Positions 10,519 through 19,702 of a stretch of 61,509 bases of DNA are shown here, piece by piece (position 1 is the first letter of the stretch; every line of letters starts with the position of its first letter). The stretch spans positions 1 through 61,509 of the forward strand of contig NZ_JAGPWD010000034.1 in the NCBI RefSeq assembly GCF_018119395.1, in the 5' to 3' direction. The translations under genes were made by a program, and so were the position numbers. This stretch comes from Massilia sp. ZL223 (GTDB lineage Bacteria > Pseudomonadota > Gammaproteobacteria > Burkholderiales > Burkholderiaceae_D). Below the pieces are notes generated by a model. The model was not told the DNA's origin. It did no database searches and was given only the letters and a program-made list of their open reading frames with translations.

Positions 10519-11619
10519 ATGACGACGAACGAGTGGACTGCAGGCAACTGGAACACCCTGAATACCTTCGGGGCGCAAGCCCTGAAGCACATGGACCGCA
10601 GCCGCCAGGCGCGCGGCAGGATGCTGGAACGCGCCGGCTACGGCTCTGTGGAAACCCCTTCCGTTGTCCTCCATACCGAAACCGGGCTGAACGTGCGGCG
10701 CTACGGCGACGCCGGCGAAGGCCCGGCGGTGCTGCTGGTCCCGGCGCCGATCAAGCGCTCCTACATCTGGGACCTGGCGCCCCAGGTCAGCGTGGTGCGG
10801 CGCTGGCTGGAGCATGGCTACCGCGTCTACCTGGCCCAGTGGCTGCCGGTGCCGGAAGAAAACGATCATTTCGGCCTGGACGATTATGGCGACCACATGC
10901 TGGACGTGTGCCGCAAGGTGGCCGCCGCCGACAGCGGGGAGCAGCGCCTGGCGGTCGTCGGCCATTCGCTGGGCGGCATCCTGGCCGCGATGTACAGCTG
11001 CCTGCATCCCGAGCACGTGAGCGCGACCATCCTGCTGGAGTCGCCGCTGCATATCGAAGCGAAATCCTGCTGCTTCACCCCCCTGGTCAAGGCCACCCCG
11101 CACGCGCGCCAGATCGCCGACACCTTCCGCCAGGTGCCCGGTGTGTTCCTGAACATGATGAGCGCCATGGCCGAGCCCCAGGCTTTCCAGGTCGAGCGCA
11201 TCATGGACCGCTGGCTGTCGATGGCCAATCCGGCGGCGCTGGCCAACCATATGCGGGTCGAGCGCTGGACCCACGACGAGTTTCCCCTGCCGGGGCGGCT
11301 GTTCACGGAAATCGTCGAGGACATCTACCGCCACGACGCCTTCATGCAGGGCCAGCTCGACGTCGGCGGGCGGCGCATCGGCCCCGCCGACCTGCGTGCG
11401 CCGCTGGCCTGCGTGGTCGATCCCCGCAGCAAGCTGATTCCCCTGCAGGCCATGGCGCCCTTCATGGAGGCCGCCGCGAGCGAAGGCAAGCTGCTGCTGC
11501 GCTACGAGGGGGACGTGGGGGTCAATCTCCAGCATGTGGGGGTGCTGGTGGGCGCCAGTGCGCACGCGCGGATCTGGCCGGCGCTGTTCCAGTGGCTCGG
11601 GACGATCCGCGAGGCCTGA
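10519..11619 (+). CDS. Alpha/beta hydrolase related to PHA synthase/acyltransferases
   Basis: A 366-residue alpha/beta-hydrolase-fold protein. The nucleophile elbow is GHSLGG with Ser at about residue 150, preceded by an oxyanion-type segment VLLVPAPIKRSYIWDL. PHA synthases have Cys in the elbow (GxCxG), so although the N-terminal region and overall size recall PhaC-like proteins, the Ser makes it more likely an esterase or acyltransferase. The C-terminal part carries DPRSKLIP and a late His (LQHVGV) that could complete the triad. ATG 10519 is chosen because GACGAGG precedes it; ATG 10492 is the upstream alternative. It stands alone, divergent from the DUF2784 gene. Confidence 0.85.
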   Translation: MTTNEWTAGNWNTLNTFGAQALKHMDRSRQARGRMLERAGYGSVETPSVVLHTETGLNVRRYGDAGEGPAVLLVPAPIKRSYIWDLAPQVSVVRRWLEHGYRVYLAQWLPVPEENDHFGLDDYGDHMLDVCRKVAAADSGEQRLAVVGHSLGGILAAMYSCLHPEHVSATILLESPLHIEAKSCCFTPLVKATPHARQIADTFRQVPGVFLNMMSAMAEPQAFQVERIMDRWLSMANPAALANHMRVERWTHDEFPLPGRLFTEIVEDIYRHDAFMQGQLDVGGRRIGPADLRAPLACVVDPRSKLIPLQAMAPFMEAAASEGKLLLRYEGDVGVNLQHVGVLVGASAHARIWPALFQWLGTIREA

Positions 11620-11907
11620 ACGTTCGGTACCGATCCGGCGGCGGCGGCAAAGAACCTTTGCACAGGGAGCTTTGGATGCAAATATTCTTTGCAGGGATCA
11701 CCGCGAGCCATGCGATCGGCGTGGGACGGCCGCTGCGGCCTGGCTCGACGGGTTTCGCTGCATTGCAGCAACCGCGCGCCACCCGCGGGCAGCGCCCGCT
11801 AAGATCCGAATCGCACTGAGACGGGAAGCGGGGTCGAAGACTGTCTTCCTACTGATCAACTGCGCGGCGTCGCGTGCCTGGCGCCGGCGAACCACCTAGC
11901 GCCCACC
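11620..11907. other. Intergenic region without a supported gene
   Basis: This 288-base stretch separates the hydrolase from the permease gene. Open frames here have no ribosome binding sites and no recognisable sequence. I see no terminator hairpin with a T run and no clear promoter. Confidence 0.4.
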
Positions 11908-13314
11908 ATGGATGCCCTGGAAGCGGAACGCCCTGCGCCCGGTCCTCACGGAGCCCATCCGCGGCCGATGATCGGCCTGCGTGAAGCCATGGCCGTGATC
12001 GTCGGGGTCGTCATCGGCGCCGGCATCTTCAAGTCGCCTTCCATCGTCGCCAGCCTCAGCGGCAGTCCCGGGACGATGCTCGTGCTCTGGGTGCTGGGCG
12101 GCCTGGTCTCCCTCGTCGGGGCGCTCTGCTATGCCGAACTGGCCACCGCTTATCCGCACGCCGGCGGCGACTACCACTACCTGCGGCGGGCTTTCGGCCG
12201 CTCCCTGGCCTTCCTGTTCGGCTGGGCACGCTTCGCCGTGATCACGACCGGCTCGATCGCGCTGCTGGGCTTCGTGTTCGGCGACTACATGCAGCAAGCC
12301 GTGCCGCTGAGCTTCCTCCCGGCAGGCTGGGGCGCCACCGCCTACGCCTGCGCGGTCATTGTCGTGCTGTCGGCGCTCAACCTGCGCGGGATCCGCAGCG
12401 GGGCGGGCGCCCAGAGCCTGCTGACCCTGGCCGAGATCGGCGGCCTGCTCCTGATCGCCGCCGCCGCGGCCTTCCTGGCCGATCCCGCGCCGCCCGTGCA
12501 GAGCGCATCCGCCACTGCCCAGGCGCCGTCCATCGGACTGGCCATGGTTTTCGTCCTGCTGACCTACGGCGGCTGGAACGAGGCCGCCTACATCAGCGCA
12601 GAGATCCGCGGCGGTCCGGGCCGGATGGTCAAGGCGCTGGTCCTGTCCATCATCGTCATCACCAGCCTCTACCTCCTGGTCAGCTGGGCCTACTGGGCGG
12701 TGCTCGGCATGGAAGGCATGGCCGCGTCCGACGCGGTGGCCGCGGACGTGATGCTGCGCGCCTTCGGGCCGGCGGGCGAAAAGCTGATCTCGCTGCTGGT
12801 CGCCGTCTCCGCCCTCACCTCGATCAACGCCACCATGATCGTCGGCGCGCGCACCGGCTACGCCATGGGCTGCGACTGGCGGACCCTGGGCCGGCTGGGT
12901 TGCTGGGACGGCGACCGCGGCACCCCGCACGTGGCGATGGCCCTGCAGTGCGCGGCGGCGCTGGTCCTGGTCGGCGTCGGCGCGGCCCTGGGCAGCGGCT
13001 TCAAGGCGATGGTCGAATTCACGGCCCCGGTGTTCTGGCTGTTCTTCCTGCTGACCGGCCTGTCCCTGTTCGTACTGCGCCGGCGCGAGCCGCGCACCGC
13101 CAGGCCTTACCGGGTGCCGCTCTACCCCTTGGTGCCGCTGCTGTTCTGCGCCACCTGCGCCTACATGCTGTGGTCCAGCCTCTCGTACGTGAGCAGCCAG
13201 ACGCTGGGCGGGCTGAACGCGGCCTGGATCGGCGTCGCGGTGCTCGCCTTCGGCCTGGTCCTGCTGCTGGTGCTGCACCGGCGCAGCGAGAACCACACTC
13301 CCCCGTTGTCCTAA
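11908..13314 (+). CDS. APC superfamily amino acid permease
   Basis: A 468-residue integral membrane protein with about 12 hydrophobic helices. The first helix carries the substrate-binding GxGIF motif (GVVIGAGIFKSPS) typical of APC amino acid/polyamine/organocation carriers, followed by ALCYAELATAYPHAGGDYHYL, a strong family signature near helix 2-3. Substrate cannot be assigned from sequence alone; the LAT/serine-threonine exchanger-like branch is the best fit. The methyltransferase gene follows after 21 bases on the same strand and may be cotranscribed. Confidence 0.92.
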   Translation: MDALEAERPAPGPHGAHPRPMIGLREAMAVIVGVVIGAGIFKSPSIVASLSGSPGTMLVLWVLGGLVSLVGALCYAELATAYPHAGGDYHYLRRAFGRSLAFLFGWARFAVITTGSIALLGFVFGDYMQQAVPLSFLPAGWGATAYACAVIVVLSALNLRGIRSGAGAQSLLTLAEIGGLLLIAAAAAFLADPAPPVQSASATAQAPSIGLAMVFVLLTYGGWNEAAYISAEIRGGPGRMVKALVLSIIVITSLYLLVSWAYWAVLGMEGMAASDAVAADVMLRAFGPAGEKLISLLVAVSALTSINATMIVGARTGYAMGCDWRTLGRLGCWDGDRGTPHVAMALQCAAALVLVGVGAALGSGFKAMVEFTAPVFWLFFLLTGLSLFVLRRREPRTARPYRVPLYPLVPLLFCATCAYMLWSSLSYVSSQTLGGLNAAWIGVAVLAFGLVLLLVLHRRSENHTPPLS

Positions 13315-13335
13315 CCGTCACCAGGAGATGTTCCC

Positions 13336-13920
13336 ATGAACCCGCAAGCACGACGCCGTACCCTGCTCCTCTACGCGGCCAGCCTGCTGCTGCCGGCCGG
13401 AAGGGCCTTTGCCCAGACCACCGCCGCACCCGCGCGGCATCTCGATGTTCCCTACGTCCCCACGCCGCAAAGCGTGGTCGACAAGATGCTGGACCTGGCC
13501 CAGGTGGGCAAGAAGGACGTCCTGTACGACCTCGGCTGCGGCGACGGCCGCATCGTGGTCACCGCGGCCAAGGAACGCGGCGCGCGCGGGACCGGCATCG
13601 ACCTGGACCCGGCCAGGATCGCCGAGGCGAAGGACAACGCGAAACGGGCCGGTGTCGCGGACAGGGCGAATTTCCGGGTCGGCGACCTGTTCGAGACCGA
13701 TTTCTCGGAAGCGACCGTGGTCACCCTCTACCTGCTGCCGACGGTGAACGCCAAGCTGCGTCCGCAACTTTGGAAGCAGCTCAAGGTCGGCACCCGCGTG
13801 GTGTCGCACGCCTTCGACATGGGGCCGGAATGGCCGCCCGAAAGGACGGCCGAGGTGGAAGGACGCAAGATCTTCTACTGGACGATCCGCGAGGCCAACA
13901 AGCGCGAAGTGGCCGCCTGA
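13336..13920 (+). CDS. Exported class I SAM-dependent methyltransferase-like protein
   Basis: A 194-residue protein with an N-terminal basic-hydrophobic segment (RRRTLLLYAASLLLPAGRAFA) that looks like a signal peptide, with an RRR start that could be Tat-type. The Rossmann methyltransferase motif I is DLGCGDGR, followed by acidic loop GIDLDP and a motif resembling post-I. Comparable small exported proteins with a SAM-binding core are known in Proteobacteria, but their role is unclear because SAM is cytoplasmic. A good Shine-Dalgarno (CAGGAGA) lies upstream of ATG 13336. The substrate is unknown. Confidence 0.86.
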   Translation: MNPQARRRTLLLYAASLLLPAGRAFAQTTAAPARHLDVPYVPTPQSVVDKMLDLAQVGKKDVLYDLGCGDGRIVVTAAKERGARGTGIDLDPARIAEAKDNAKRAGVADRANFRVGDLFETDFSEATVVTLYLLPTVNAKLRPQLWKQLKVGTRVVSHAFDMGPEWPPERTAEVEGRKIFYWTIREANKREVAA

Positions 13921-14075
13921 TCCTCCCTGCACGCTTCGACTTGCACGTTTCCCCGGCCGCCGCGTTACCATGTCGGATTGACCTGGCGGCGGCGCGCGCT
14001 TGCCGCCGGTCTTCCCTTCACATCCAAAGGCAGGCAGACGTGTTCGCAGTACTTTCTCTCGACATGGGGGCGGCA

Positions 14076-14726
14076 ATGAAGACCCTCGTGCTCACCCTCG
14101 ACCTCATTGGCACCTTCGTGTTCGCCCTCAGCGGCGCCACCGCCGGCGCGCGCCGCCGGCTCGACATCTTCGGCGTGCTGGTGCTGTCCTTCGTCGCCGC
14201 CAACTCGGGCGGCATCGTTCGCGACGTCCTGATCGGCGCCACGCCGCCCGCCGCGATCAGCGACTGGCGCTACCTCGCGGTGTCGATGCTGGCCGGGGTG
14301 GCGATCTTCTTCTGGTACCCGGTCATCCAGCGCATGCACAATGCGGTCCTGTGGTTCGACGCCGCCGGGCTGGCCCTGTTCTGCGTGGCCGGCGCCCAGA
14401 AGGCGCTGGTGTTCGGCCTCGAGCCCATCATGGCCGCGCTGCTCGGGATGTTGACCGGCATCGGCGGCGGCGTCGCCCGCGATGTGCTGCTGTCGAACGT
14501 GCCGGCGGTGTTCCGCTCCGACATCTACGCGGTCGCCGCCCTGGCCGGCGCCTCGGTGGTGGTCATCGGCGACGCGCTGCAGCTGCCCACCACTCCCACC
14601 GCGCTTGCAGGCGCCGCGCTGTGCTTCGGGCTGCGCCTGGCCGCCATCCGCTACGGCTGGCACCTGCCGACCGCGCGCACCCCGGAGGTGGACGAGAACG
14701 ACGGCGCCGGCAACCAGGAGCGCTAG
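14076..14726 (+). CDS. Trimeric intracellular cation channel family protein (UPF0126/YadS-like)
   Basis: A 216-residue membrane protein made of two homologous three-helix halves plus a last helix. Each half contains the family motif: SGGIVRDVLIG in the first and GGGVARDVLLSNVP in the second. These bacterial TRIC homologues form K+-permeable channels. ATG 14076 is used (GGGGGCGG just upstream); ATG 14064 is four codons earlier. It overlaps the stop of the convergent diguanylate cyclase gene by four bases. Confidence 0.92.
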   Translation: MKTLVLTLDLIGTFVFALSGATAGARRRLDIFGVLVLSFVAANSGGIVRDVLIGATPPAAISDWRYLAVSMLAGVAIFFWYPVIQRMHNAVLWFDAAGLALFCVAGAQKALVFGLEPIMAALLGMLTGIGGGVARDVLLSNVPAVFRSDIYAVAALAGASVVVIGDALQLPTTPTALAGAALCFGLRLAAIRYGWHLPTARTPEVDENDGAGNQER

Positions 14727-16369
14727 CCGGCCTCGATCCCCGGCGCCAGCGATCTCGCCGGCGGGTAGCGCAACTGATAGCGGTCGCGTCCCGCGCCCTT
14801 GGCCTCGTACAAGGCCTCGTCGGCGGCGGCCATGATGCGCTTCGGGTCGGTCTCGTTCCAGTGAGCGGCGGCCACGCCCATCGAGGTCGTCACCGACAGT
14901 TCGCGCCCGCCGATGACGAAGGGCGCGTGCATCGCCTGCACCACCTTGGCCGCCGCCACGTCCAGGCCCTGCGCCGGGTCCGCGAACTCGAAGATGATGA
15001 CGAACTCGTCCCCCGCCAGGCGGAACACGGCGTCGGTCACGCGCACCGCCCTGGTCAGGCGGCGGGCGAACTCCTGCAGCACCAGGTCCCCGGTTTCGTG
15101 GCCCCAGGTGTCGTTGATGCGCTTGAAATGGTCGATGTCGAGGAAGGCCACGGCCAAGGTGCTGCGCGTACGCTTGACCCGCTCGTAGGCTGCGCCCAGC
15201 GCCTCGTCCAGGCTGCGCCGGTTGCGCAAGCCGGTGAGCGCGTCGGTCATGGCCATACGCGCCAGTTCGACCTCCGCCGCGCGGCGCTTGAGCGAGAGCG
15301 AGTGGAAAGCGCGCGCCAGGGCGCCGATCTCGTCGTCGCGCTTGAAATCGAAGGCATCGATGCCCCGCTGGCCCAGTTCCACCTCGGCCACCGCCTGGCG
15401 CAGCTGGTGCAACGGACTGAGCACCATGCGCAGCAGATACCAGCCCGCCAGGCCGGCCAGCAGCGCCACCACGGCGGTGTCGACCCAGGCCGTTTCGCGG
15501 GCGATGTGGATACCGTGGAAGGCTTCTTCCGTCGGGTAGACCGAGCCGATGATCCAGCCGGTCCCCCGCATGCGCTTGTAGGTCAGGATGGCGGGAGTCC
15601 CGTTCTTCGCCGTGGCCTGGGCCCAGCCTTCCCAGCCGCCCAGCGCCTTGAGCGTCGCGGGAACCGGCGTGCCGGCTTCGGTCCGCACGTTGCGCAGCAG
15701 GCGCGCCGTGTTCGGGTGGTGCAGGATCATGCCGTCCGCCGTCAGCGCGAACAGGTAGCCGCGCTCTCCGGGATTCAGGTTCCGGATCTTGGCGAAGAAA
15801 CTGGAGTGATCGAGACGGATGCTGCCGCCGAGGATGTAGACGACCCGGCCTTGCGCGTCGAGAACCGGCTCGGTGATCACTACGAGCGGCTTGCCCGTCA
15901 CCTTGCTGATGACCGGCTCCGAAATGACGCCTCTGCGCTGCGCCAGCGTCGCCCTGAAGTAGCGGCGGTCGTCGTAGCGCTGCTCCCCCAGCGCCGGTCT
16001 GCCCTTGCGCAGGACGCCCGCCACGATGCGCCCGCCATGATCGAGTACGACGACGCTGTCGAACTGCGAGCGCAAGGCGGCATGCCTTTCGAGCAAGCCC
16101 TGCACCTCTTCCCTGGCGGGCACGCCGCCGCCAACAACGCCCTCGGCGAGGGTACGCAGCAGCATTCGCTTGTTGTCGATGTCCGCCGCCAAGTGCTCCG
16201 CGGCGGCCGACAGGAGGGAAAACTGCTGGGAGCCGATGCTGTCGCGTCCTTCCTGCTCCACCACGGACAAGGCGATACCGGCCACCAGCGCACAGGCCGA
16301 GAGGACCAGCATGATCAGGATGAATGTGAGACGGCCGCGCAGGCTTGCGAAGGTGCGTAAGTTGTCCAA
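14723..16369 (-). CDS. Membrane diguanylate cyclase with Cache sensor and AGDEF motif
   Basis: A 548-residue protein: N-terminal helix (about 12-36), a periplasmic double-Cache-like domain (with RYFRATLAQRRGVISEPV and ITEPVLDAQGRVVYILGGSI), a second helix near residue 310, a HAMP-like linker and a C-terminal GGDEF domain (MTDALTGLRNRRSLDEAL, FLDIDHFKRINDTWGHETGD). The active-site signature reads RLAGDEF, that is AGDEF instead of GGDEF; AGDEF enzymes with cyclase activity are known. It would make c-di-GMP in response to a small periplasmic ligand. The start appears to be TTG 16369; no nearby in-frame ATG fits the first helix. Confidence 0.9.
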   Translation of the reverse strand: MDNLRTFASLRGRLTFILIMLVLSACALVAGIALSVVEQEGRDSIGSQQFSLLSAAAEHLAADIDNKRMLLRTLAEGVVGGGVPAREEVQGLLERHAALRSQFDSVVVLDHGGRIVAGVLRKGRPALGEQRYDDRRYFRATLAQRRGVISEPVISKVTGKPLVVITEPVLDAQGRVVYILGGSIRLDHSSFFAKIRNLNPGERGYLFALTADGMILHHPNTARLLRNVRTEAGTPVPATLKALGGWEGWAQATAKNGTPAILTYKRMRGTGWIIGSVYPTEEAFHGIHIARETAWVDTAVVALLAGLAGWYLLRMVLSPLHQLRQAVAEVELGQRGIDAFDFKRDDEIGALARAFHSLSLKRRAAEVELARMAMTDALTGLRNRRSLDEALGAAYERVKRTRSTLAVAFLDIDHFKRINDTWGHETGDLVLQEFARRLTRAVRVTDAVFRLAGDEFVIIFEFADPAQGLDVAAAKVVQAMHAPFVIGGRELSVTTSMGVAAAHWNETDPKRIMAAADEALYEAKGAGRDRYQLRYPPARSLAPGIEAG

Positions 16370-16493
16370 GGAGAGGCGCGAGCGAAACGCGTAGCGATAA
16401 GGTATTTAGTTGCTTGAAATATATTTTACCTTATTGCAACGAAAGTTGTGCACGGGCGTGCATATAGACCAACAGGTCCTCGGATTTGGCGGC

Positions 16494-19055
16494 TCACACC
16501 GCCCGCGCGCCGGAAGAGCCGTCACGCGCCCGCAGCAGATGTTCGAAGCGTTCGGCCGGCATCGGATAATGGAAGAAGAAACCCTGCCCGAAGTCGCATC
16601 CGGCCTCGCGCAGCAGCTCGGCCTCGTCTTCGTCGCCGATCCCCTCCGAAATGACGCGCATGCCCAGGGTATGCGCCATCGCGATGATGGTCTTGCACAA
16701 GGCCAGCTGCCGGCTCCCCGTGCGCATGTTGCCCACGAAGGCGCGATCAATCTTGAGAAACTCGAACTGGTATTGCTGGAGATAGGACAGCGAGGAATAC
16801 CCCGTCCCGAAGTCGTCCAGGGCCAGCGCGATGCCGTGCTCCTCGACTTCGCGCAGCCTGTCCTCGACGGTCCGGTCGTGCTGCAGCAGCGAGCCCTCGG
16901 TGACTTCCACCACGATCGAGTGGCGCGGCAAGCCCTGGGCCTCTAGGAAGGCCATGCAGCGCGCGAAGCTCATGCCGCCCTTGGTGATCTGGAGCGGCGA
17001 GACATTCACGCTGACCTGGATCGGCTGTCCCTGCTCCAGCACCCAGCGCACCGTATCGCTCACCGCGGTACGGAACACCCATTCGCCGATATCGAAGATC
17101 AGGCCGGTCTCCTCGGCCAGCGGAATGAATTCGACGGGGCTGATCCAGCCGCGCTCGGGGTGACGCCAGCGCAGCAGGGCTTCGGCCTTGACGATCCTGC
17201 CGCTGCCCAGTTCGACGATCGGCTGGTAGTGCACCTGCAGCTCGCCGCGCTCGATCGCCTGGCGCAGTTCGTCGCTCATCTTGCGCCGGTCCTGCGCCCG
17301 TTCCTGCATCGCCGGCGAGAAGTAGGCGAAGCGGTTGCGGCCGAGGTGCTTGGCCGCGTACATCGCCTGGTCGGCGTGCTTCAGCAGGCTGTCGGCGTCG
17401 CCGGCGTCGTCCGGGAAGTGGGTGATGCCGATGCTGGCCGACAGGTGCAAGGTCTCACCGTCGACGTGGAAAGGGGTTGACATCGCCTCGACGATATCGT
17501 GCGCCACCCGCTCGATCACGTGCGGGTCTTCTTTGTCGAGGTTATGCATGTCCACCAGCAGCACGGTGAACTCGTCGCCGCCCAGGCGCGCCACGGTGTC
17601 GGTGTCGCGAGTGCAGTGCAGCAGGCGCCGCGCCGCTTCCTTCAGCAGCTGGTCCCCGACCGGGTGCCCGAGCGTGTCGTTGACCTCCTTGAACTGGTCC
17701 AGGTCGATGTACAGCAGCGAGAAGGCCGGATGCTCGCCGCGGTGCGTGTGCCGGATCGCATGGCGCAGGCGGTCCATGAACAGGTGGCGGTTCGGCAGGC
17801 CGGTCAGGCTGTCGTAGTTGGCCTGGCGCCACAGCAGTTCCTCGTCCTTCTTGGCGCGCGTGATGTCGCTGGCGATCTCGATGTAGTGGCTGACCGCTCC
17901 GCTGGGGTTCCGGACGGCGGTGACCGAACGCTGCTCCGCGATCAGGTGCCCGTCCCGGTGCCGGCTCCACAACTCGCCTTTCCAGTGGCCGCTCGCGGCG
18001 ACTTCGGTGCGCAGGCTCTCGTCGTGGAATTCGCGCTCCATCCCGGTGCTGTAGAAGTCGGCGGTGCGGCCGATGATCTCGGCCTCCCCGTAGCCGCGCA
18101 TGCGCGTGAAACCCGGGTTGATCATGACGATGCGCCCCAGGGCGTCGGAAATCGCGATCGCGTCGCTGCTGTGCGCGAATACCAGCGACGCGCGCTCCAT
18201 CGCCTCCTCGGCTTCCTTGTTCGGCGTGATGTCCGAGATGGCGCCGAACACCCGCGTGACCCGGCCCTCGCCATCCAGCAGCGCCCGCCCCCGGCAGCGC
18301 ACCCAGACCCAGTGCCCGTAGAGGTGGCGGATGCGCAGTTCGAGCGCGAAGGTCGGCAGCATTCCCGACCGCACCTGGGCCAGCATTGCCGCCGCAGCGG
18401 GCCGGTCTTCCGGATGCGCCAGGCGTTCCAGCGTAACCGTCTTGAGGTCGATGCGCTCGGCCACCAGGCCGAGTATCTGGCGGCATTTGTCGGACAAATA
18501 CACTTGCCGGGTGTGCGCATGCCAGTCGAAGGAACCGGAACCCGAGGCCTCCAGCGCAAGGCGGGAGCGCTCTTCGAGTTCGGCCAGATGCTGCTGGGCC
18601 TGGTAGCGCTCGGTGATGTCGTGCACGGTGCCGATAAGGGTCGCGATGCCGCCGTCGGCGGCGGCCGGCACCGGCGTGACCGTCACTTCCCCGACCTTGG
18701 TGCCGGTGGGGTAGTTCGATACCTCGTCCCAGTGCACGCTCTCGCCGGTCTCGACGGCGCGCCGGTATTTGGAACGGACCAGCTCGATCGATTCGGGCGG
18801 GATCACCTCGTCGACCAGTTTGCCCACCACGGCCTCGGGCGGGATACCGGTAGTCGCCTGGAATGCGGCGTTGACGTAGATGAAACGGTATTGTTCCGGC
18901 GCACACACCTCGAGCACGAAGATGACGTCGCGGATGCGATGCTGCAGGAAGGAAAAGACGCGGCCTTCGACGTCATCATCGAGGCCAAGCGTGTCCAGCA
19001 CGGTCTTGATCGACCGGTGGGCGTCATGCGGATCGTCGGCGGCTGGCGTAGGCAT
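16494..19055 (-). CDS. PAS-PAS-PAS-GGDEF-EAL c-di-GMP protein
   Basis: An 853-residue soluble protein without signal peptide or membrane helix. It has three PAS/PAC units (first includes FIYVNAAFQATTGIPPE, last includes IVMINPGFTRMRGYGEAEIIG), then a GGDEF domain with intact RLGGDEFTVLL and an EAL domain with EALLRW, NVSPLQ, LDDFGTGYSSLSYL and IKIDR-like LKIDRAFV. Both catalytic sites look intact, so it may be bifunctional or one domain may regulate the other. It lies downstream of no obvious partner; the neighbouring AGDEF cyclase is on the same strand with a 124-base gap. Confidence 0.95.
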   Translation of the reverse strand: MPTPAADDPHDAHRSIKTVLDTLGLDDDVEGRVFSFLQHRIRDVIFVLEVCAPEQYRFIYVNAAFQATTGIPPEAVVGKLVDEVIPPESIELVRSKYRRAVETGESVHWDEVSNYPTGTKVGEVTVTPVPAAADGGIATLIGTVHDITERYQAQQHLAELEERSRLALEASGSGSFDWHAHTRQVYLSDKCRQILGLVAERIDLKTVTLERLAHPEDRPAAAAMLAQVRSGMLPTFALELRIRHLYGHWVWVRCRGRALLDGEGRVTRVFGAISDITPNKEAEEAMERASLVFAHSSDAIAISDALGRIVMINPGFTRMRGYGEAEIIGRTADFYSTGMEREFHDESLRTEVAASGHWKGELWSRHRDGHLIAEQRSVTAVRNPSGAVSHYIEIASDITRAKKDEELLWRQANYDSLTGLPNRHLFMDRLRHAIRHTHRGEHPAFSLLYIDLDQFKEVNDTLGHPVGDQLLKEAARRLLHCTRDTDTVARLGGDEFTVLLVDMHNLDKEDPHVIERVAHDIVEAMSTPFHVDGETLHLSASIGITHFPDDAGDADSLLKHADQAMYAAKHLGRNRFAYFSPAMQERAQDRRKMSDELRQAIERGELQVHYQPIVELGSGRIVKAEALLRWRHPERGWISPVEFIPLAEETGLIFDIGEWVFRTAVSDTVRWVLEQGQPIQVSVNVSPLQITKGGMSFARCMAFLEAQGLPRHSIVVEVTEGSLLQHDRTVEDRLREVEEHGIALALDDFGTGYSSLSYLQQYQFEFLKIDRAFVGNMRTGSRQLALCKTIIAMAHTLGMRVISEGIGDEDEAELLREAGCDFGQGFFFHYPMPAERFEHLLRARDGSSGARAV

Positions 19056-19141
19056 CGGCTCGTTTCAGAATAGTTGGCGTGGCCGAACGGTCGCGCTTCG
19101 GCCGATGATGCCGATTATATAAGCATCGCCTTTCCACGCGC

Positions 19142-19594
19142 CTAGTTGAAGCGCCCTTCTCGCCCCCCGATGCTGTAGCGGCCGGCGCCCAGGAGCGCCA
19201 CCGCCAGCGCGACACCCAGGTACATGCCTTGCAGCTCGAGCGCCCAGCCGCCGGTGTTCGACAGGGTAAAGAACTCCTTGGTATGCACCAGCAGGAGCGC
19301 GACCACCATGTTGACGGCCACGACCAGCGCGGCGAGGCGCGTGAAGATGCCGACCAGGATCATCAGCGGCGCGATCACTTCGCCCACGTACACGCCATAG
19401 GCGAACACGGCCGGCAAGCCGGCCTGCTGCAGCATGCCGCTGATGGGGCCGACGCCGCCGCTCAGTTTCGACAGGCCGTGGAACAGGATCAGGATCGCGA
19501 GTACGGCGCGCAGCAGGAGCTTGCCGTAGTCGTCGGTCGCGTAAGATGTGGTCACGGTGGTTCTCGCCGCAGCGCCGGGGCTGGTGGTGTCCAT
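19142..19594 (-). CDS. DoxX family membrane protein
   Basis: A 150-residue protein with four membrane helices and the DoxX pattern: LLLRAVLAILILFHGLSKL in helix 1, GVYVGEVIAPLMILVGIFTRLAAL in helix 2-3, and a final helix MYLGVALAVALLGAGRYSI. DoxX proteins are small quinone-linked or redox-related membrane proteins of poorly defined role. A strong GAGGAGG ribosome binding site lies before ATG 19594. Confidence 0.92.
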   Translation of the reverse strand: MDTTSPGAAARTTVTTSYATDDYGKLLLRAVLAILILFHGLSKLSGGVGPISGMLQQAGLPAVFAYGVYVGEVIAPLMILVGIFTRLAALVVAVNMVVALLLVHTKEFFTLSNTGGWALELQGMYLGVALAVALLGAGRYSIGGREGRFN

Positions 19595-19702
19595 GCTGGC
19601 CTCCTCTGGTTGACCGCATCGATGCTGACTGTCCGGGGTGTACGTCGATTGCCTGCGCCATGGTTTTGCTATGCTGGCGGCAAGCGATTACATGGAGACA
19701 CT

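Noticed and set aside
10492..11619. Hydrolase as a PHA synthase
   Set aside because: The nucleophile elbow has Ser (GHSLGG) rather than the Cys of PhaC.
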